Assembly: GCA_021785095.1 (NCBI GenBank)
Contig: JAJYGM010000322.1
Location: forward strand, 1 to 15,108
DNA from: Actinomycetes bacterium
GTDB taxonomy: Bacteria > Actinomycetota > Acidimicrobiia > Acidimicrobiales > Bog-793
Direction of reading: 5' to 3'
Length of the DNA stretch: 15,108 nucleotides
Of the stretch, positions 1-7,134 are shown one piece after another. The notes beneath the pieces are model-generated. The model had not been told where the DNA came from. It worked only from the letters and a program-made list of their open reading frames with translations, and ran no database searches. Position 1 is the first letter of the stretch, and every line of letters begins with the position of its first letter. Position numbers and translations under genes: made by a program.

Positions 1-578
1 AGCGCCGCAACAAGGCCGACGACCACGTGCTCACCGGCACGATGATGGCCCTCTACTCGATGCCGAGCTTCTTCCTCGGCGTCATCCTCATCGTGCTGCT
101 CAACATCCAGTTCCACATCTTCCCCTCGAACGCCCAGAACTACGGCACGAGCACCTCGACCGACATCGCCGACCTCGTGCTCCCGGTGCTCACGCTCTGC
201 CTCGGGAACGTGACGTACTTCAGCCGGTACATGCGTTCCGCCACGATCGACAACCTGCTCGAGGACTACGTGCGGACCGCCTATGCGAAGGGTGCGTCGC
301 CGAACCGGGTCCTGTTCAGGCACGTGCTCAGGAACTCGATCACGAGCACGGTCACGATGCTCGGCCTCACCCTTCCCTACGTGATCTCGGGGTCGCTCGT
401 GATCGAGGCGCTCTTCGACTTCCCAGGCGCCGGGCTGCTCTTCTGGAACGCGGCCCAGACCCGCGACTACCCGATCCTCCTCGGGGTGATCCTGGTCGTC
501 ACGCTCGCGACCATCGTCGGCAACTTCGCGGCCGACCTCGCCTACGCCGCCATCGACCCGCGGGTGCGCTACACGTGA
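1..578 (+). CDS. Oligopeptide-type ABC transporter permease (DppB/OppB family), 5' truncated
   Basis: One of two inner-membrane permease subunits of a peptide/nickel-type ABC importer. The reading frame is open from base 3, so the true start lies before the window; the GTG at 27 is internal, because the eight codons before it (RRNKADDH) read as typical family sequence. The visible part ends a type-1 binding-protein-dependent permease: hydrophobic segments just after the GTG and near the C terminus, and the cytoplasmic EAA loop at about 264-338 (DYVRTAYAKGASPNRVLFRH), which docks on the ATPase. The stop overlaps the next start as GTGA, so translation of the two permeases is probably coupled. 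Substrate cannot be read from a permease; peptides, nickel or sugars are possible. No ATPase or binding protein follows, so these would have to lie upstream. Family assignment is firm. Confidence 0.93.
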   Translation, partial: RRNKADDHVLTGTMMALYSMPSFFLGVILIVLLNIQFHIFPSNAQNYGTSTSTDIADLVLPVLTLCLGNVTYFSRYMRSATIDNLLEDYVRTAYAKGASPNRVLFRHVLRNSITSTVTMLGLTLPYVISGSLVIEALFDFPGAGLLFWNAAQTRDYPILLGVILVVTLATIVGNFAADLAYAAIDPRVRYT

Positions 579-1573
579 GCGAGTTCCCGCCTCCTCTCAC
601 CGGGGCCGTGGTAGAGGCGGAAAAGGACGTGCGCTTCCTCGGCGGCGACCCGACTGCGGCGGCGTTGGGAATGAGCATCGACGTCGCCGTCGAGCAGGTG
701 AGCGATGCAGGCGAGGTCGTCCGGGTCGCCAGCCCCCTTCGCGAGGCTTTCGCGATCTTCGCCGAGAACAAGCTGGCCGTGGCGAGCGCCGTCGTCCTCG
801 TGGTGCTCGTGGCCTTCTGCTTCATCGGACCGCTCCTGTACCACACGAACCAGATCGCCTCGAGCCTCATCTACGCGAACCGGCCGCCGAGCGCCCGCTT
901 CCCCCTCGGCACCACCCCGAACGGGAGGGACGAGCTCGGCAGGCTGATGGTCGGTGGCCAGAGCACGCTCGAGGTCGGGTTCGCCGTCGCCGTGCTCGCC
1001 ACCACCTTCGGCCTCGTCTACGGGCTGGTGGCGGGGTACTTCGGTGGTTTCGTCGACGCGGTCCTGATGAGGATCGTGGACGCGTTGCTCTCGATCCCGT
1101 TTCTCTTCTTCGTCGTGCTGCTCGCGTCCCTCGTCATCCCGAACCTCTTCCTCATCATCCTCGTCATCACGGCAGTCAGCTGGCTCTCCACGGCACGGCT
1201 CGTACGCGGGGAAGCGCTCTCGCTCCGAACGCGTGACTACGTGCTCGCCTCCGAGGCTTTCGGCGCGAGGAAGTCGAGAGTCCAGTTCCGCCACATCGCC
1301 CCGAACCTGCTCGGCGTCGTGATCGTGAACGGCACCCTCAAGGTGGCCGACGCCATCCTCATCTTCGCCTCGATCGGCTACCTCGGGCTGAGCGTCCCTC
1401 CGCCCGCCACGTCGTGGGGCGTGATCCTGACCGGAGGGATCAACAACCTCTTCGACGGGTACTGGTGGCAGCTCTGGCCGGCCGGGTCCCTCATCGTGAT
1501 CACCGTGCTCGCAGTCGCAGTGCTCGGTGACGGGATGCGCGACGTGGTCGAGCGCCGCCTCCAGAAGCGCTGA
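575..1573 (+). CDS. Oligopeptide-type ABC transporter permease (DppC/OppC family)
   Basis: Second permease of the same importer, 332 residues from a GTG that overlaps the previous stop by 4 bases. The first ~65 residues are a long hydrophilic cytoplasmic tail, longer than usual; an internal ATG at 671 (MSIDVAVEQ) is an alternative start, but the GTGA overlap favours the longer form. The first membrane span is near residues 67-88, then comes the periplasmic part with the typical LGTTPNGRDELGR motif (111-123), then further spans. The EAA loop is at residues 221-244 (DYVLASEAFGARKSRVQFRH). The C terminus shows the family GDGMRDVVERRL pattern. It pairs with the upstream permease to form the channel. 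The gene after it is a hydrolase instead of the expected DppD/DppF ATPases. Confidence 0.94.
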   Translation: MSEFPPPLTGAVVEAEKDVRFLGGDPTAAALGMSIDVAVEQVSDAGEVVRVASPLREAFAIFAENKLAVASAVVLVVLVAFCFIGPLLYHTNQIASSLIYANRPPSARFPLGTTPNGRDELGRLMVGGQSTLEVGFAVAVLATTFGLVYGLVAGYFGGFVDAVLMRIVDALLSIPFLFFVVLLASLVIPNLFLIILVITAVSWLSTARLVRGEALSLRTRDYVLASEAFGARKSRVQFRHIAPNLLGVVIVNGTLKVADAILIFASIGYLGLSVPPPATSWGVILTGGINNLFDGYWWQLWPAGSLIVITVLAVAVLGDGMRDVVERRLQKR

Positions 1574-1586
1574 CACACACACCGCT

Positions 1587-2135
1587 GTGACCGCCCGCCT
1601 CGACGTGCTGTCGACCGGCTACGCAGACGAGAGGGTCGCGAGCACGGTCGTGCTCATCCGGGACGGGGACGTGACGATCGTCGTCGACCCCGGGATGGTC
1701 GCCGATCGCTCCGTGCTGCTCGGGCGGCTCCGTGAGCTCGGGGTCGAGCCGGCGAGCGTCACGGACGTGGTGTTCAGCCACCACCACCCCGACCACACCT
1801 TGAACGCCGCCCTCTTCGGGCAAGCTCGCTTCCACGATCACTGGGCGATCTACAAGGACGACGTCTGGGAGGAGCGCCAGGCCGACGGATACGAGGTCTC
1901 GGAATCCGTGCACCTGCTCGCGACTCCGGGTCACACCGCCGAAGACATCACCACGCTCGTCGTCACGGCCGACGGGCTCGTCGCCTGCACCCACCTGTGG
2001 TGGTCTGCCGACGGGCCGGAGATCGATCCGCTCGCGCTCGACCAGGCGCTGCTGGAAGAGTCACGGCGAAAGCTCCTCGCGTTGCGTCCCGCCTCGATCG
2101 TGCCGGGCCACGGCGCGCCGTTCGCTCCGGGTTAG
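1587..2135 (+). CDS. Small metallo-beta-lactamase-fold hydrolase (MBLAC1-like)
   Basis: Predicted zinc-dependent hydrolase of 182 residues. The GTG at 1587 is chosen because the conserved fold starts there (TARLDVLSTGY), 13 bases after the permease stop; the frame stays open further upstream but inside the permease gene. Metal ligands are visible: SHHHPDH at residues 64-70 (H65, H67, D69, H70), TPGHT with H116, and PGHGAPF with H175 near the end. Length and the closing PGHG-P-F motif resemble the MBLAC1 group of short metallo-hydrolases better than classical beta-lactamases or the longer glyoxalase II. No signal peptide is seen, so it is probably cytoplasmic. Its place directly behind two transporter permeases suggests it acts on an imported compound, but the substrate is unknown. 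No clear ribosome binding site is visible, so it may rely on coupling. Confidence 0.85.
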   Translation: MTARLDVLSTGYADERVASTVVLIRDGDVTIVVDPGMVADRSVLLGRLRELGVEPASVTDVVFSHHHPDHTLNAALFGQARFHDHWAIYKDDVWEERQADGYEVSESVHLLATPGHTAEDITTLVVTADGLVACTHLWWSADGPEIDPLALDQALLEESRRKLLALRPASIVPGHGAPFAPG

Positions 2136-2276
2136 TCATGGGCTAGCCGAAGCCAACTCCACCGCGATCGCCCGACCGGCGCCGCGAGTGGCACCTGCGA
2201 CAAGAGCGACGCGCGTTGCATCCGCTCGATCGACCACGAGGTCAGTAAACACCGAGCAGCGCGAAGACGCCACCAT
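2136..2276 (-). pseudogene. Truncated N-terminal remnant of a short-chain dehydrogenase/reductase (SDR)
   Basis: A 46-codon minus-strand frame (ATG at 2276, inner GTG at 2237, TGA at 2138-2136) contains RVALVAGATRGAGRAIAVEL. This is the first beta strand, the cofactor loop GxxxGxG (GATRGAG) and the start of the next helix of a classical SDR. The match stops at about 2151 (AVELA), followed by four unrelated residues and a stop one base from the stop of the convergent hydrolase gene. The remaining ~220 residues of an SDR are absent. No ribosome binding site sits at a proper distance: GGAGG is 17 bases before the ATG. It lies 39 bases behind the MaoC gene on the same strand, so it was probably the third gene of a beta-oxidation operon before a deletion or rearrangement. 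The motif is seen; loss of function is inferred. Confidence 0.7.
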
Positions 2277-2315
2277 GCCGAATCAGGTGTCCGCCTCCGA
2301 ACCCTGCTGGCCGGC

Positions 2316-3239
2316 TCATGCCGAGAAGGTGCACGCCCCCTGGTCGATCACGACCTCGCCGCTGCTCGAGGTGGTGGTGAAGACCGCCTCGCCGCCGGTC
2401 ACGTCGCCGGCACCGCCGGCCCGCCCGGCCTCCCCGGCCTCCCCGGCCCGCCCGGCATCGGTCACCCACATCCGCACGGTCAGGGACTCCCCCGGGAAGA
2501 CAGGTCTCGAGAAACGGCCCTCCATCGAACCGAACCGCGCCGGATCCGACCCGCAGAGCGTGTGCAGGAGGGCGCGGCCGGTGAAGCCGTAGGTGCACAT
2601 GCCGTGGAGGATGGGCTTCGGGAAGCCCGCCATCTTGGCGAAGGCCGGGTCCGAGTGGAGCGGGTTGCGGTCGCCCGTCAACCGGTAGAGGAGCGCCTGG
2701 TCCGGGCGGGTGGCATAGGTGACCGTGTGGTCCGGCTCTCTGTCGGGGGGCTGGTTCACCGGGCCGCTCGGGCCGCGGTCGCCTCCGAAACCGCCCTCTC
2801 CGCGGATGAAGACGTTCGAGCGCAGCCGGAGGAGCGGCTCACCGCTCCCGGCGTCCACGGACTCCGACTCGGCCACGACGAGCGCGCCGGATCCCTTGTC
2901 GTACACACCGACGAGCCTGCCGCGGCTGCGGATGCGCCCCTCGACCGGGAGCGGGCGGTGCAGCTCGATCCGGCGCCCGCCGTCGACGAGCATGGCCGGG
3001 TTGAAGGTGCCGATCGAGGACGACCAGCCTCCCGCCGCCCCGACGATGACGCCGAAGGTGGGGAGGACCCGCTGGTCGACGTCCTTCGAGTTCTCCGTGG
3101 TGAACTCGAGCTCGGCGCCGACCGGGTCGATCGTCCCGGCACCGACGCCGAGGGCGTAGAGCAGGGCGTCCTTCGACGTCCAGGAGCGCTCCACCCACTC
3201 CCCCCACTCACCGGTCGTCACGTTCGGGTTGATCGGCAT
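2316..3239 (-). CDS. MaoC-family enoyl-CoA hydratase (double hotdog, hydratase 2 type)
   Basis: Predicted (R)-specific 2-enoyl-CoA hydratase of 307 residues, adding water to trans-2-enoyl-CoA in beta-oxidation of fatty acids or sterol side chains. The N-terminal half is a degenerate hotdog domain (WTSKDALLYALGVGAG, residues 20-35; LPTFGVIVG, 59-67). The C-terminal half carries the hydratase 2 motif YRLTGDRNPLHSD (185-197), with Asp190 and His195 as the expected catalytic pair, and GFPKPILHGMCTYGF (205-219). The architecture resembles the mycobacterial steroid-catabolic hydratase Rv3538. The ATG at 3239 has a strong AGGAGG just upstream. It follows the acyl-CoA dehydrogenase with a 28-base gap, so the two steps are encoded in order in one operon. 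Residues 262-279 are an odd six-fold Ala-Gly-X repeat not expected in this fold. Confidence 0.9.
   Translation of the reverse strand: MPINPNVTTGEWGEWVERSWTSKDALLYALGVGAGTIDPVGAELEFTTENSKDVDQRVLPTFGVIVGAAGGWSSSIGTFNPAMLVDGGRRIELHRPLPVEGRIRSRGRLVGVYDKGSGALVVAESESVDAGSGEPLLRLRSNVFIRGEGGFGGDRGPSGPVNQPPDREPDHTVTYATRPDQALLYRLTGDRNPLHSDPAFAKMAGFPKPILHGMCTYGFTGRALLHTLCGSDPARFGSMEGRFSRPVFPGESLTVRMWVTDAGRAGEAGEAGRAGGAGDVTGGEAVFTTTSSSGEVVIDQGACTFSA
2403..2456 (-). repeat. Six-copy 9-base minisatellite inside the MaoC gene, encoding (Ala-Gly-X)6
   Basis: In the coding strand the unit is GCC-GG(G/C)-NNN, repeated six times in frame, giving AGR AGE AGE AGR AGG AGD (residues 262-279). It falls in a loop between two beta strands of the C-terminal hotdog domain. 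Copy number could change by slippage without breaking the reading frame. Confidence 0.85.
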
Positions 3240-3267
3240 GATCCTCCTTCAGGTCTCCACCGACGTC

Positions 3268-4494
3268 TCAACGTGAGTCCGCGACCGGGCCCTTCGGCAG
3301 GCCAAGAGCGCGCTCGGCGACGATGTTGCGCTGGATCTCGCTCGTCCCCGAGAAGATGGTCTCGGCGCGGCTCATCAAGAACACCTGCTGCCAGTGGCTG
3401 GTCCGGTAGCCGGGTCCATCGGGCCGGATCATGGCCTCGGCACCGAGGAGGTTCATGGCGATGTTGCCGAACCGCTTGTGGTACTCGGACCAGAAGAGCT
3501 TGTTGGTGCTGGCCTCGGGGCCGGGCTCTCTCTCGGCGGCGAGGTTGGCGAGGAGGCGCAGTCCCGCGTACCGCATCAACTGGACGTGCGTGTAGGCCCA
3601 CGCCAGGTCCTGGCGCACGAGCGGGTCCTCGTGCCGCCCTGTGCTCTGTGCCTTCTCGACCAGCTCCCAGAGCTCGCGCTCGTAGCGCAGGTGCTGGGTG
3701 GTCGCTCTCCCGCCGCGCTCGTTCCCGAGCGTCGTCATGGCCACCCGCCAGCCGTTGTCGATCCCTCCGATGACGTTGAACAGCGGTGCCCGGGCTCCGT
3801 CGATGATCTCCTGGCAGAAGCCGCTCGCTCCCGACATCTGCCGGAGCGGCTGCAGGTCGATGCCGTTGCTCGACCCGTCGGGTAGCCGCATCGGGACGAG
3901 CACGTAGGAGAGCCCCCGGTGCTTCGGGGCGTCGGGGTCGGTCCTGCAAAGGACGAACATCACGTTGGCCTGGTGGGCTCCCGAGGTCCACACCTTCTGC
4001 CCGGTGATGACGATCTCGTCGCCGTCGACGACGCCACGTGTCTCGACCGCCGCCAGGTCCGAGCCGTGGTCAGGCTCCGAGAAGCCCTGGCAGTAGCGAT
4101 CGAGGCCGGCGATGATGCGGGGGAGGAACCAGGCCCGCTGCTCGTCGGTCCCCTGCACGATGACGGACGGCCCGACGAGCGACTCGCCCATCCCGCGCAG
4201 GACGCGCGGCATCGCGGCACGATGGAACTCCTCGTTGAGGACGGACATCTCCATGCCCGAGAGACCGCGGCCACCCACCTCTTCGGGCCATTGAGGGCAG
4301 ATCAGCCGGTGCTCGGTGAGGTCGGCCTCCCACCTGCGCCAGGCATCAGCCCGATCGTCGCCCCAGTCCTCCTGCTGTCCGGCGTAGCCGGGCTCGACGT
4401 TGACGCCTGCAAGCTCGTCCATCCGGTGCTCGGCGAGGAAGGTGCGGATCTCGTCCTGGAACGACCGCAGGCCTTTGTCCAGTTCGAGCTTCAT
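3268..4494 (-). CDS. Acyl-CoA dehydrogenase (FadE-like)
   Basis: FAD enzyme of 408 residues, expected to oxidise an acyl-CoA to the trans-2-enoyl-CoA that the next gene would hydrate. The N-terminal helical domain spans roughly 1-130. The middle beta domain has the flavin-contacting YCQGFSEPDHGSDLAA (134-149) and GQKVWTSGAH (165-174). The C-terminal helical domain ends with FSGTSEIQRNIVAERALGLP (381-400), the family signature. Glu259 in LGNERGG is a candidate catalytic base at the helix-G position used by isovaleryl- and long-chain-type members; this is an inference without alignment. Length is normal. GGAAGGGG lies just before the ATG at 4494. Substrate cannot be told; the MaoC partner and the SDR remnant fit fatty-acid, branched-chain or sterol side-chain degradation. 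Confidence 0.92.
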   Translation of the reverse strand: MKLELDKGLRSFQDEIRTFLAEHRMDELAGVNVEPGYAGQQEDWGDDRADAWRRWEADLTEHRLICPQWPEEVGGRGLSGMEMSVLNEEFHRAAMPRVLRGMGESLVGPSVIVQGTDEQRAWFLPRIIAGLDRYCQGFSEPDHGSDLAAVETRGVVDGDEIVITGQKVWTSGAHQANVMFVLCRTDPDAPKHRGLSYVLVPMRLPDGSSNGIDLQPLRQMSGASGFCQEIIDGARAPLFNVIGGIDNGWRVAMTTLGNERGGRATTQHLRYERELWELVEKAQSTGRHEDPLVRQDLAWAYTHVQLMRYAGLRLLANLAAEREPGPEASTNKLFWSEYHKRFGNIAMNLLGAEAMIRPDGPGYRTSHWQQVFLMSRAETIFSGTSEIQRNIVAERALGLPKGPVADSR

Positions 4495-4521
4495 ACGCCC
4501 CTTCCTGTCCGGTGCTCACAG

Positions 4522-4527
4522 AACGTA
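4522..4527 (-). promoter_or_regulatory. Possible -10 element for the acyl-CoA dehydrogenase operon
   Basis: The minus strand reads TACGTT here, a TANNNT hexamer about 27 bases before the ATG, in the 80-base gap between divergent genes. No convincing -35 element is visible, so this is weak. Confidence 0.3.
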
Positions 4528-4562
4528 CTCCTCGAAGTCCGGCGACGACGGAGCGCCGCGCG

Positions 4563-4568
4563 TAGCAT
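4563..4568 (+). promoter_or_regulatory. -10 element of a probable leaderless transcript
   Basis: TAGCAT ends six bases before the ATG at 4575, the spacing at which transcription would begin on the A of the start codon. There is no ribosome binding site in front of this gene. Leaderless mRNAs of this kind are common in actinobacteria. No clear -35 is seen. Confidence 0.5.
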
Positions 4569-4574
4569 GTCACC

Positions 4575-5000
4575 ATGGCTGACGCGGCTGAGGTTCTCTC
4601 CAAGGTCCCGATCTTCTCGATGTTGTCGAAACGTGAGCTCGCCAAGCTCGCACGCGACGTCCACGAACGCACGGTGCCCGCCGGCTCGGTGCTCACCGAG
4701 CAGGACGAGTTCGGCACGATCTTCACGGTCATAGCCGATGGCCAGGCAACTGTGACGGTCCACGAGAAGACGGCCCGGCTGCTCAAGTCAGGTGACTTCT
4801 TCGGTGAGATGGCGCTGATCGACCGTTCTCCGCGATCCGCCAGGGTGACGGCAGACACCGAGGTGCGCTGCCTGATGCTCACCCAGCCGGTGTTCCGTCC
4901 CTTCGCGGTCTCTCATCCCGAGACGATGTGGGCCCTTCTCGAGCTCATGGTGAAGCGGGTGCGCGACGCCGAGGCAAGGGCGGACTCGGGACAAGGCTGA
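4575..5000 (+). CDS. Stand-alone cyclic-nucleotide-binding domain protein
   Basis: A 141-residue protein made of one cNMP-binding domain (about 10-125) and no DNA-binding, kinase or channel domain. The phosphate-binding cassette is at 73-93: GDFFGEMALIDRSPRSARVT, with Glu78 and Arg87 in the positions that hold the ribose and cyclic phosphate in CRP. These residues favour true cAMP or cGMP binding over a degenerate fold. A final helix follows (ETMWALLELMVKRVRDAEA, 116-134), where CRP-type proteins dimerise, and then the protein ends. Such small proteins act through a partner, which is not identifiable here. It is divergent from the acyl-CoA dehydrogenase operon and separated by 127 bases from the sigma factor, so no operon is implied. 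Start chosen at the only ATG matching the domain. Confidence 0.85.
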   Translation: MADAAEVLSKVPIFSMLSKRELAKLARDVHERTVPAGSVLTEQDEFGTIFTVIADGQATVTVHEKTARLLKSGDFFGEMALIDRSPRSARVTADTEVRCLMLTQPVFRPFAVSHPETMWALLELMVKRVRDAEARADSGQG

Positions 5001-5127
5001 CGTCTGGTCGTCCCCGAGCTCAGGGCGCGAGCCCAGGGCCCGAATCGGAGATCCGCCCGCGGCGGTGAGATGAGAGAATCTGCTGCGGCCTGTCATCCGG
5101 TAGCGGGCCCGCAGACGTCTACCAAGC

Positions 5128-5706
5128 GTGACGGTGGTGGTGAACCGAGAGCCGGAGCTGGTTGGATGTCTCGTGGGTGATGGCGGCAGCGCCGGCGGCG
5201 CAGCGGACGACCGCCACGAGAGCTTCGAAGCGTTCTTCGACCGGCTCCTTCCGAGGGCGGTCAGCGTCGGGAGGCGCATCCTCGGCTCGCGAAGCGATGG
5301 TGAGGATGCGGCGGTGGAGGGTCTCGCTCGCGCCTACTTGCGCTGGGACGAGCTGTCCGGAGCTTCCTACCGCGAGGCCTGGGTCCTGCGGGTGACGGCC
5401 AACGCCGCCTACGACCAGCTGCGGCGGCAGGCGAGAAGCAGGAAGTTCGAGTCGGCCGAGGCAGCGCCGCGAGATGAGATGCGTGCGGTCGACCTGCGTC
5501 GGACGCTCGTGCCGATGTTACGGCGCCTGTCCCGGCGCCAACGGGAGGTCGTCATCTTGAGCCACATGGTCGGCCTCAGCCACGAGGAGATCGCGGGCGT
5601 GCTCGGCTGCTCGATCGGATCGGTGAAGGTCCATGCCCGGCGCGGTCTCGAGCGACTACGGGGCGACCCGGCATGGCAGGAGGCTTTGGCGGAGGAGGAA
5701 AGATGA
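5128..5706 (+). CDS. ECF-type sigma-70 family RNA polymerase sigma factor
   Basis: Alternative sigma factor of 192 residues with regions 2 and 4 only. Region 2 spans about 33-105 (ESFEAFFDRLLPRAVSVGRR near its start; YREAWVLRVTANAAYDQLRR at 81-100). Region 4 is at about 122-178, with the helix-turn-helix LSHEEIAGVLGCSIGSVKVH (150-169). The overall look is that of the actinobacterial SigE-like group. The GTG at 5128 gives a ~30-residue Gly/Ala-rich lead; a GTG at 5173 would also keep both domains, so the start is uncertain. The last codons hold GGAGGAGGAAAG and the stop overlaps the next ATG (ATGA), which couples it to the membrane beta-propeller protein. An 8-base palindrome, AGACGTCT, lies at 5113-5120, but no promoter can be assigned with confidence. 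Confidence 0.9.
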   Translation: MTVVVNREPELVGCLVGDGGSAGGAADDRHESFEAFFDRLLPRAVSVGRRILGSRSDGEDAAVEGLARAYLRWDELSGASYREAWVLRVTANAAYDQLRRQARSRKFESAEAAPRDEMRAVDLRRTLVPMLRRLSRRQREVVILSHMVGLSHEEIAGVLGCSIGSVKVHARRGLERLRGDPAWQEALAEEER

Positions 5707-6989
5707 GCATCAACGGATCATCGGGCCGGAGCGACCGGGACGCCTTGTGGCGGCGGACGATGGAGCGAGCGGGCGGCCTGGCAGCAGGCCGGAGGCGCCG
5801 GCAGCGGCTGCTCGTCACCGCTCCGGTGGTCGTGCTCGTGCTGGCGCTCACGGCTGGCGTGGTGGCCGCCGTCGTCGCAACGGGCGGGTCGGCGGGGCGG
5901 CATCTCGGAGCCGCAGGTCACGGGCATTCCGGCACCGCGCCGAGCTCCACGATCCCGAGCTCGACGATCCCGGGCTCGACCTCGACCGTCCCCGGCACGA
6001 CGGTGCCCGTGCACCACGCGGGCGTCGCCAAGGGCTTCGACCCGATGTCGTTCACCGCCGTCAGCCTCGACCACTGGTGGGCGCTCGGCGAGGTGCCCTG
6101 CCGGCACTCGCACTGTGCCGCCATCGTCGAGACAGTCAATGGCGGCGGCACGTTCTCGATGGTCCCGGTGCCGGCGGGCCTCGCTCCCAAACCCAACGGC
6201 GAGACCCAGATCCGCTTCGCCAACTCGACCGACGGGTACGTCATCGACTCACAGCTGTGGGCGACGACTGACGACGGTTCTCACTGGGTGCGCCAGCAGC
6301 TGCCGGGGACGGTGACAGCTGTCGAGACAGCTGACGGCGAGGCCTTCGCGATCACCTGTGACACCCAGCAGTGCGCTCTCGAGGAGGCAGCGGTGGGATC
6401 GGGTGCGTGGCACACCGTCGCGCTCCCCAAGCAGCTCCCGAACGTGGCGTTCCTCTCGGTCGTCGGAAGCCGGGTCGTCGTGACGAGCGGGGCCGGCCAG
6501 CCCCCGTCGGTCTCCTACGAGCTGTCGACCGACGGGGGCTCGACCTTCTCCGTGGGGCCGACTCCCTGCTACCCGGGGCTCGGAGGCCACGTCTTCGCAG
6601 CGGTGAGCGCGCCGAGCGCTCTGTGGGCCGCCTGCCCGACGGGAATGCTCGCGACCCCCTTCATCTCGACTGACAACGGCTCGAGCTGGAGCGGGGCGAA
6701 CCACTCGCAAGGAACCGAGTTCTCGAACGGGCTCGGCATCGCCCCCATCTCTGCGAGCACCGCGCTCGTGTGGCCATTCGACAACACAGGTGGGCTCGCC
6801 CTCACGACGAACGGCGGGCAGAGCTACACCGCTGTCCTCGACCGTGGCATCGGTGCGACGACGGTCTGGGCGGGCTACAGCGACCCGCAGAGGGCCTACG
6901 CGATCTTCGCGACCGGCGTCTACTCCGGCGAGTTGTGGATGTCCTCGGACGGCGGCCAGACCTGGAGCCAGGTCCACTTCACGAGCTGA
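5703..6989 (+). CDS. Membrane-anchored Asp-box beta-propeller protein, partner of the ECF sigma factor
   Basis: A 428-residue single-pass protein. The ATG at 5703 overlaps the sigma stop and has GGAGGAGG upstream. A short basic cytoplasmic head (about 1-37, DRDALWRRTMERAGGLAAGR then RRRQR) is followed by one membrane span (about 38-59), a Ser/Thr/Pro linker with repeated SSTIP (80-100), and an outer domain. The outer domain has six Asp-box-like turns: NGGGTF 146, TTDDGSHW 188, STDGGSTF 275, STDNGSSW 322, TTNGGQSY 368 and SSDGGQTW 414, as in BNR/sialidase or Ycf48-type propellers. Six cysteines fall into close pairs (133/138, 219/224, 289/311), consistent with disulfides outside the cell. No zinc-binding anti-sigma motif (HxxxCxxC) is present and sialidase catalytic residues are not apparent. 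It may sense something outside and hold the sigma factor through its short head; this is inference from position. Confidence 0.8.
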   Translation: MSINGSSGRSDRDALWRRTMERAGGLAAGRRRRQRLLVTAPVVVLVLALTAGVVAAVVATGGSAGRHLGAAGHGHSGTAPSSTIPSSTIPGSTSTVPGTTVPVHHAGVAKGFDPMSFTAVSLDHWWALGEVPCRHSHCAAIVETVNGGGTFSMVPVPAGLAPKPNGETQIRFANSTDGYVIDSQLWATTDDGSHWVRQQLPGTVTAVETADGEAFAITCDTQQCALEEAAVGSGAWHTVALPKQLPNVAFLSVVGSRVVVTSGAGQPPSVSYELSTDGGSTFSVGPTPCYPGLGGHVFAAVSAPSALWAACPTGMLATPFISTDNGSSWSGANHSQGTEFSNGLGIAPISASTALVWPFDNTGGLALTTNGGQSYTAVLDRGIGATTVWAGYSDPQRAYAIFATGVYSGELWMSSDGGQTWSQVHFTS

Positions 6990-7046
6990 CCGCAGCAGGC
7001 GCCCCCCGGCCACGTGGCTGCGTAGGGTGGACCTTTGTCGTCGATG

Positions 7047-7123
7047 CTGACATCGGGCTGACACTCCTGAGCGACGAGCGGCCCCGCTCGACCTTTAGGG
7101 TGTCGCCTGGCAGCAACCTGACA
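7047..7123 (+). repeat. Three CTGACA copies in the leader of the S53 peptidase gene
   Basis: CTGACA occurs at 7047-7052, 7058-7063 and 7118-7123. The first two are 11 bases apart, one helical turn, within a tandem GCTGACA pair. A second direct repeat, GACCTTT, lies at 7030-7036 and 7090-7096. The surrounding 145-base gap also has a palindrome GCCACGTGGC (7009-7018). Possible regulator sites; short motifs can arise by chance. Confidence 0.35.
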
Positions 7124-7134
7124 CAGGGAGAACG

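Noticed and set aside
569..1582. A 337-codon minus-strand open frame opposite the DppC-like permease
   Set aside because: The plus-strand permease has membrane spans and an EAA loop; the minus frame is a charged, low-complexity shadow.
2562..3773. A 403-codon plus-strand open frame across the MaoC and acyl-CoA dehydrogenase genes
   Set aside because: It runs antisense across two well-supported genes, has an Arg/Ala-rich composition and shows no family motif.
5023..5065. Two small hairpins after the cyclic-nucleotide protein (GGGC-gcga-GCCC at 5023-5034 and CCGCC-cgc-GGCGG at 5053-5065)
   Set aside because: Stems of only four and five pairs are expected by chance at this GC content, and there is no T-run; not called as terminators.
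6249..7064. A 271-codon minus-strand frame opposite the beta-propeller gene
   Set aside because: No motif, and the plus strand carries regular Asp-box repeats in frame.
7075..7090. Hairpin CGAGCG-gccc-CGCTCG before the peptidase gene as a terminator
   Set aside because: The stem is short and is followed only by ACCTTT; it could equally be part of a regulatory leader, so no terminator is called.
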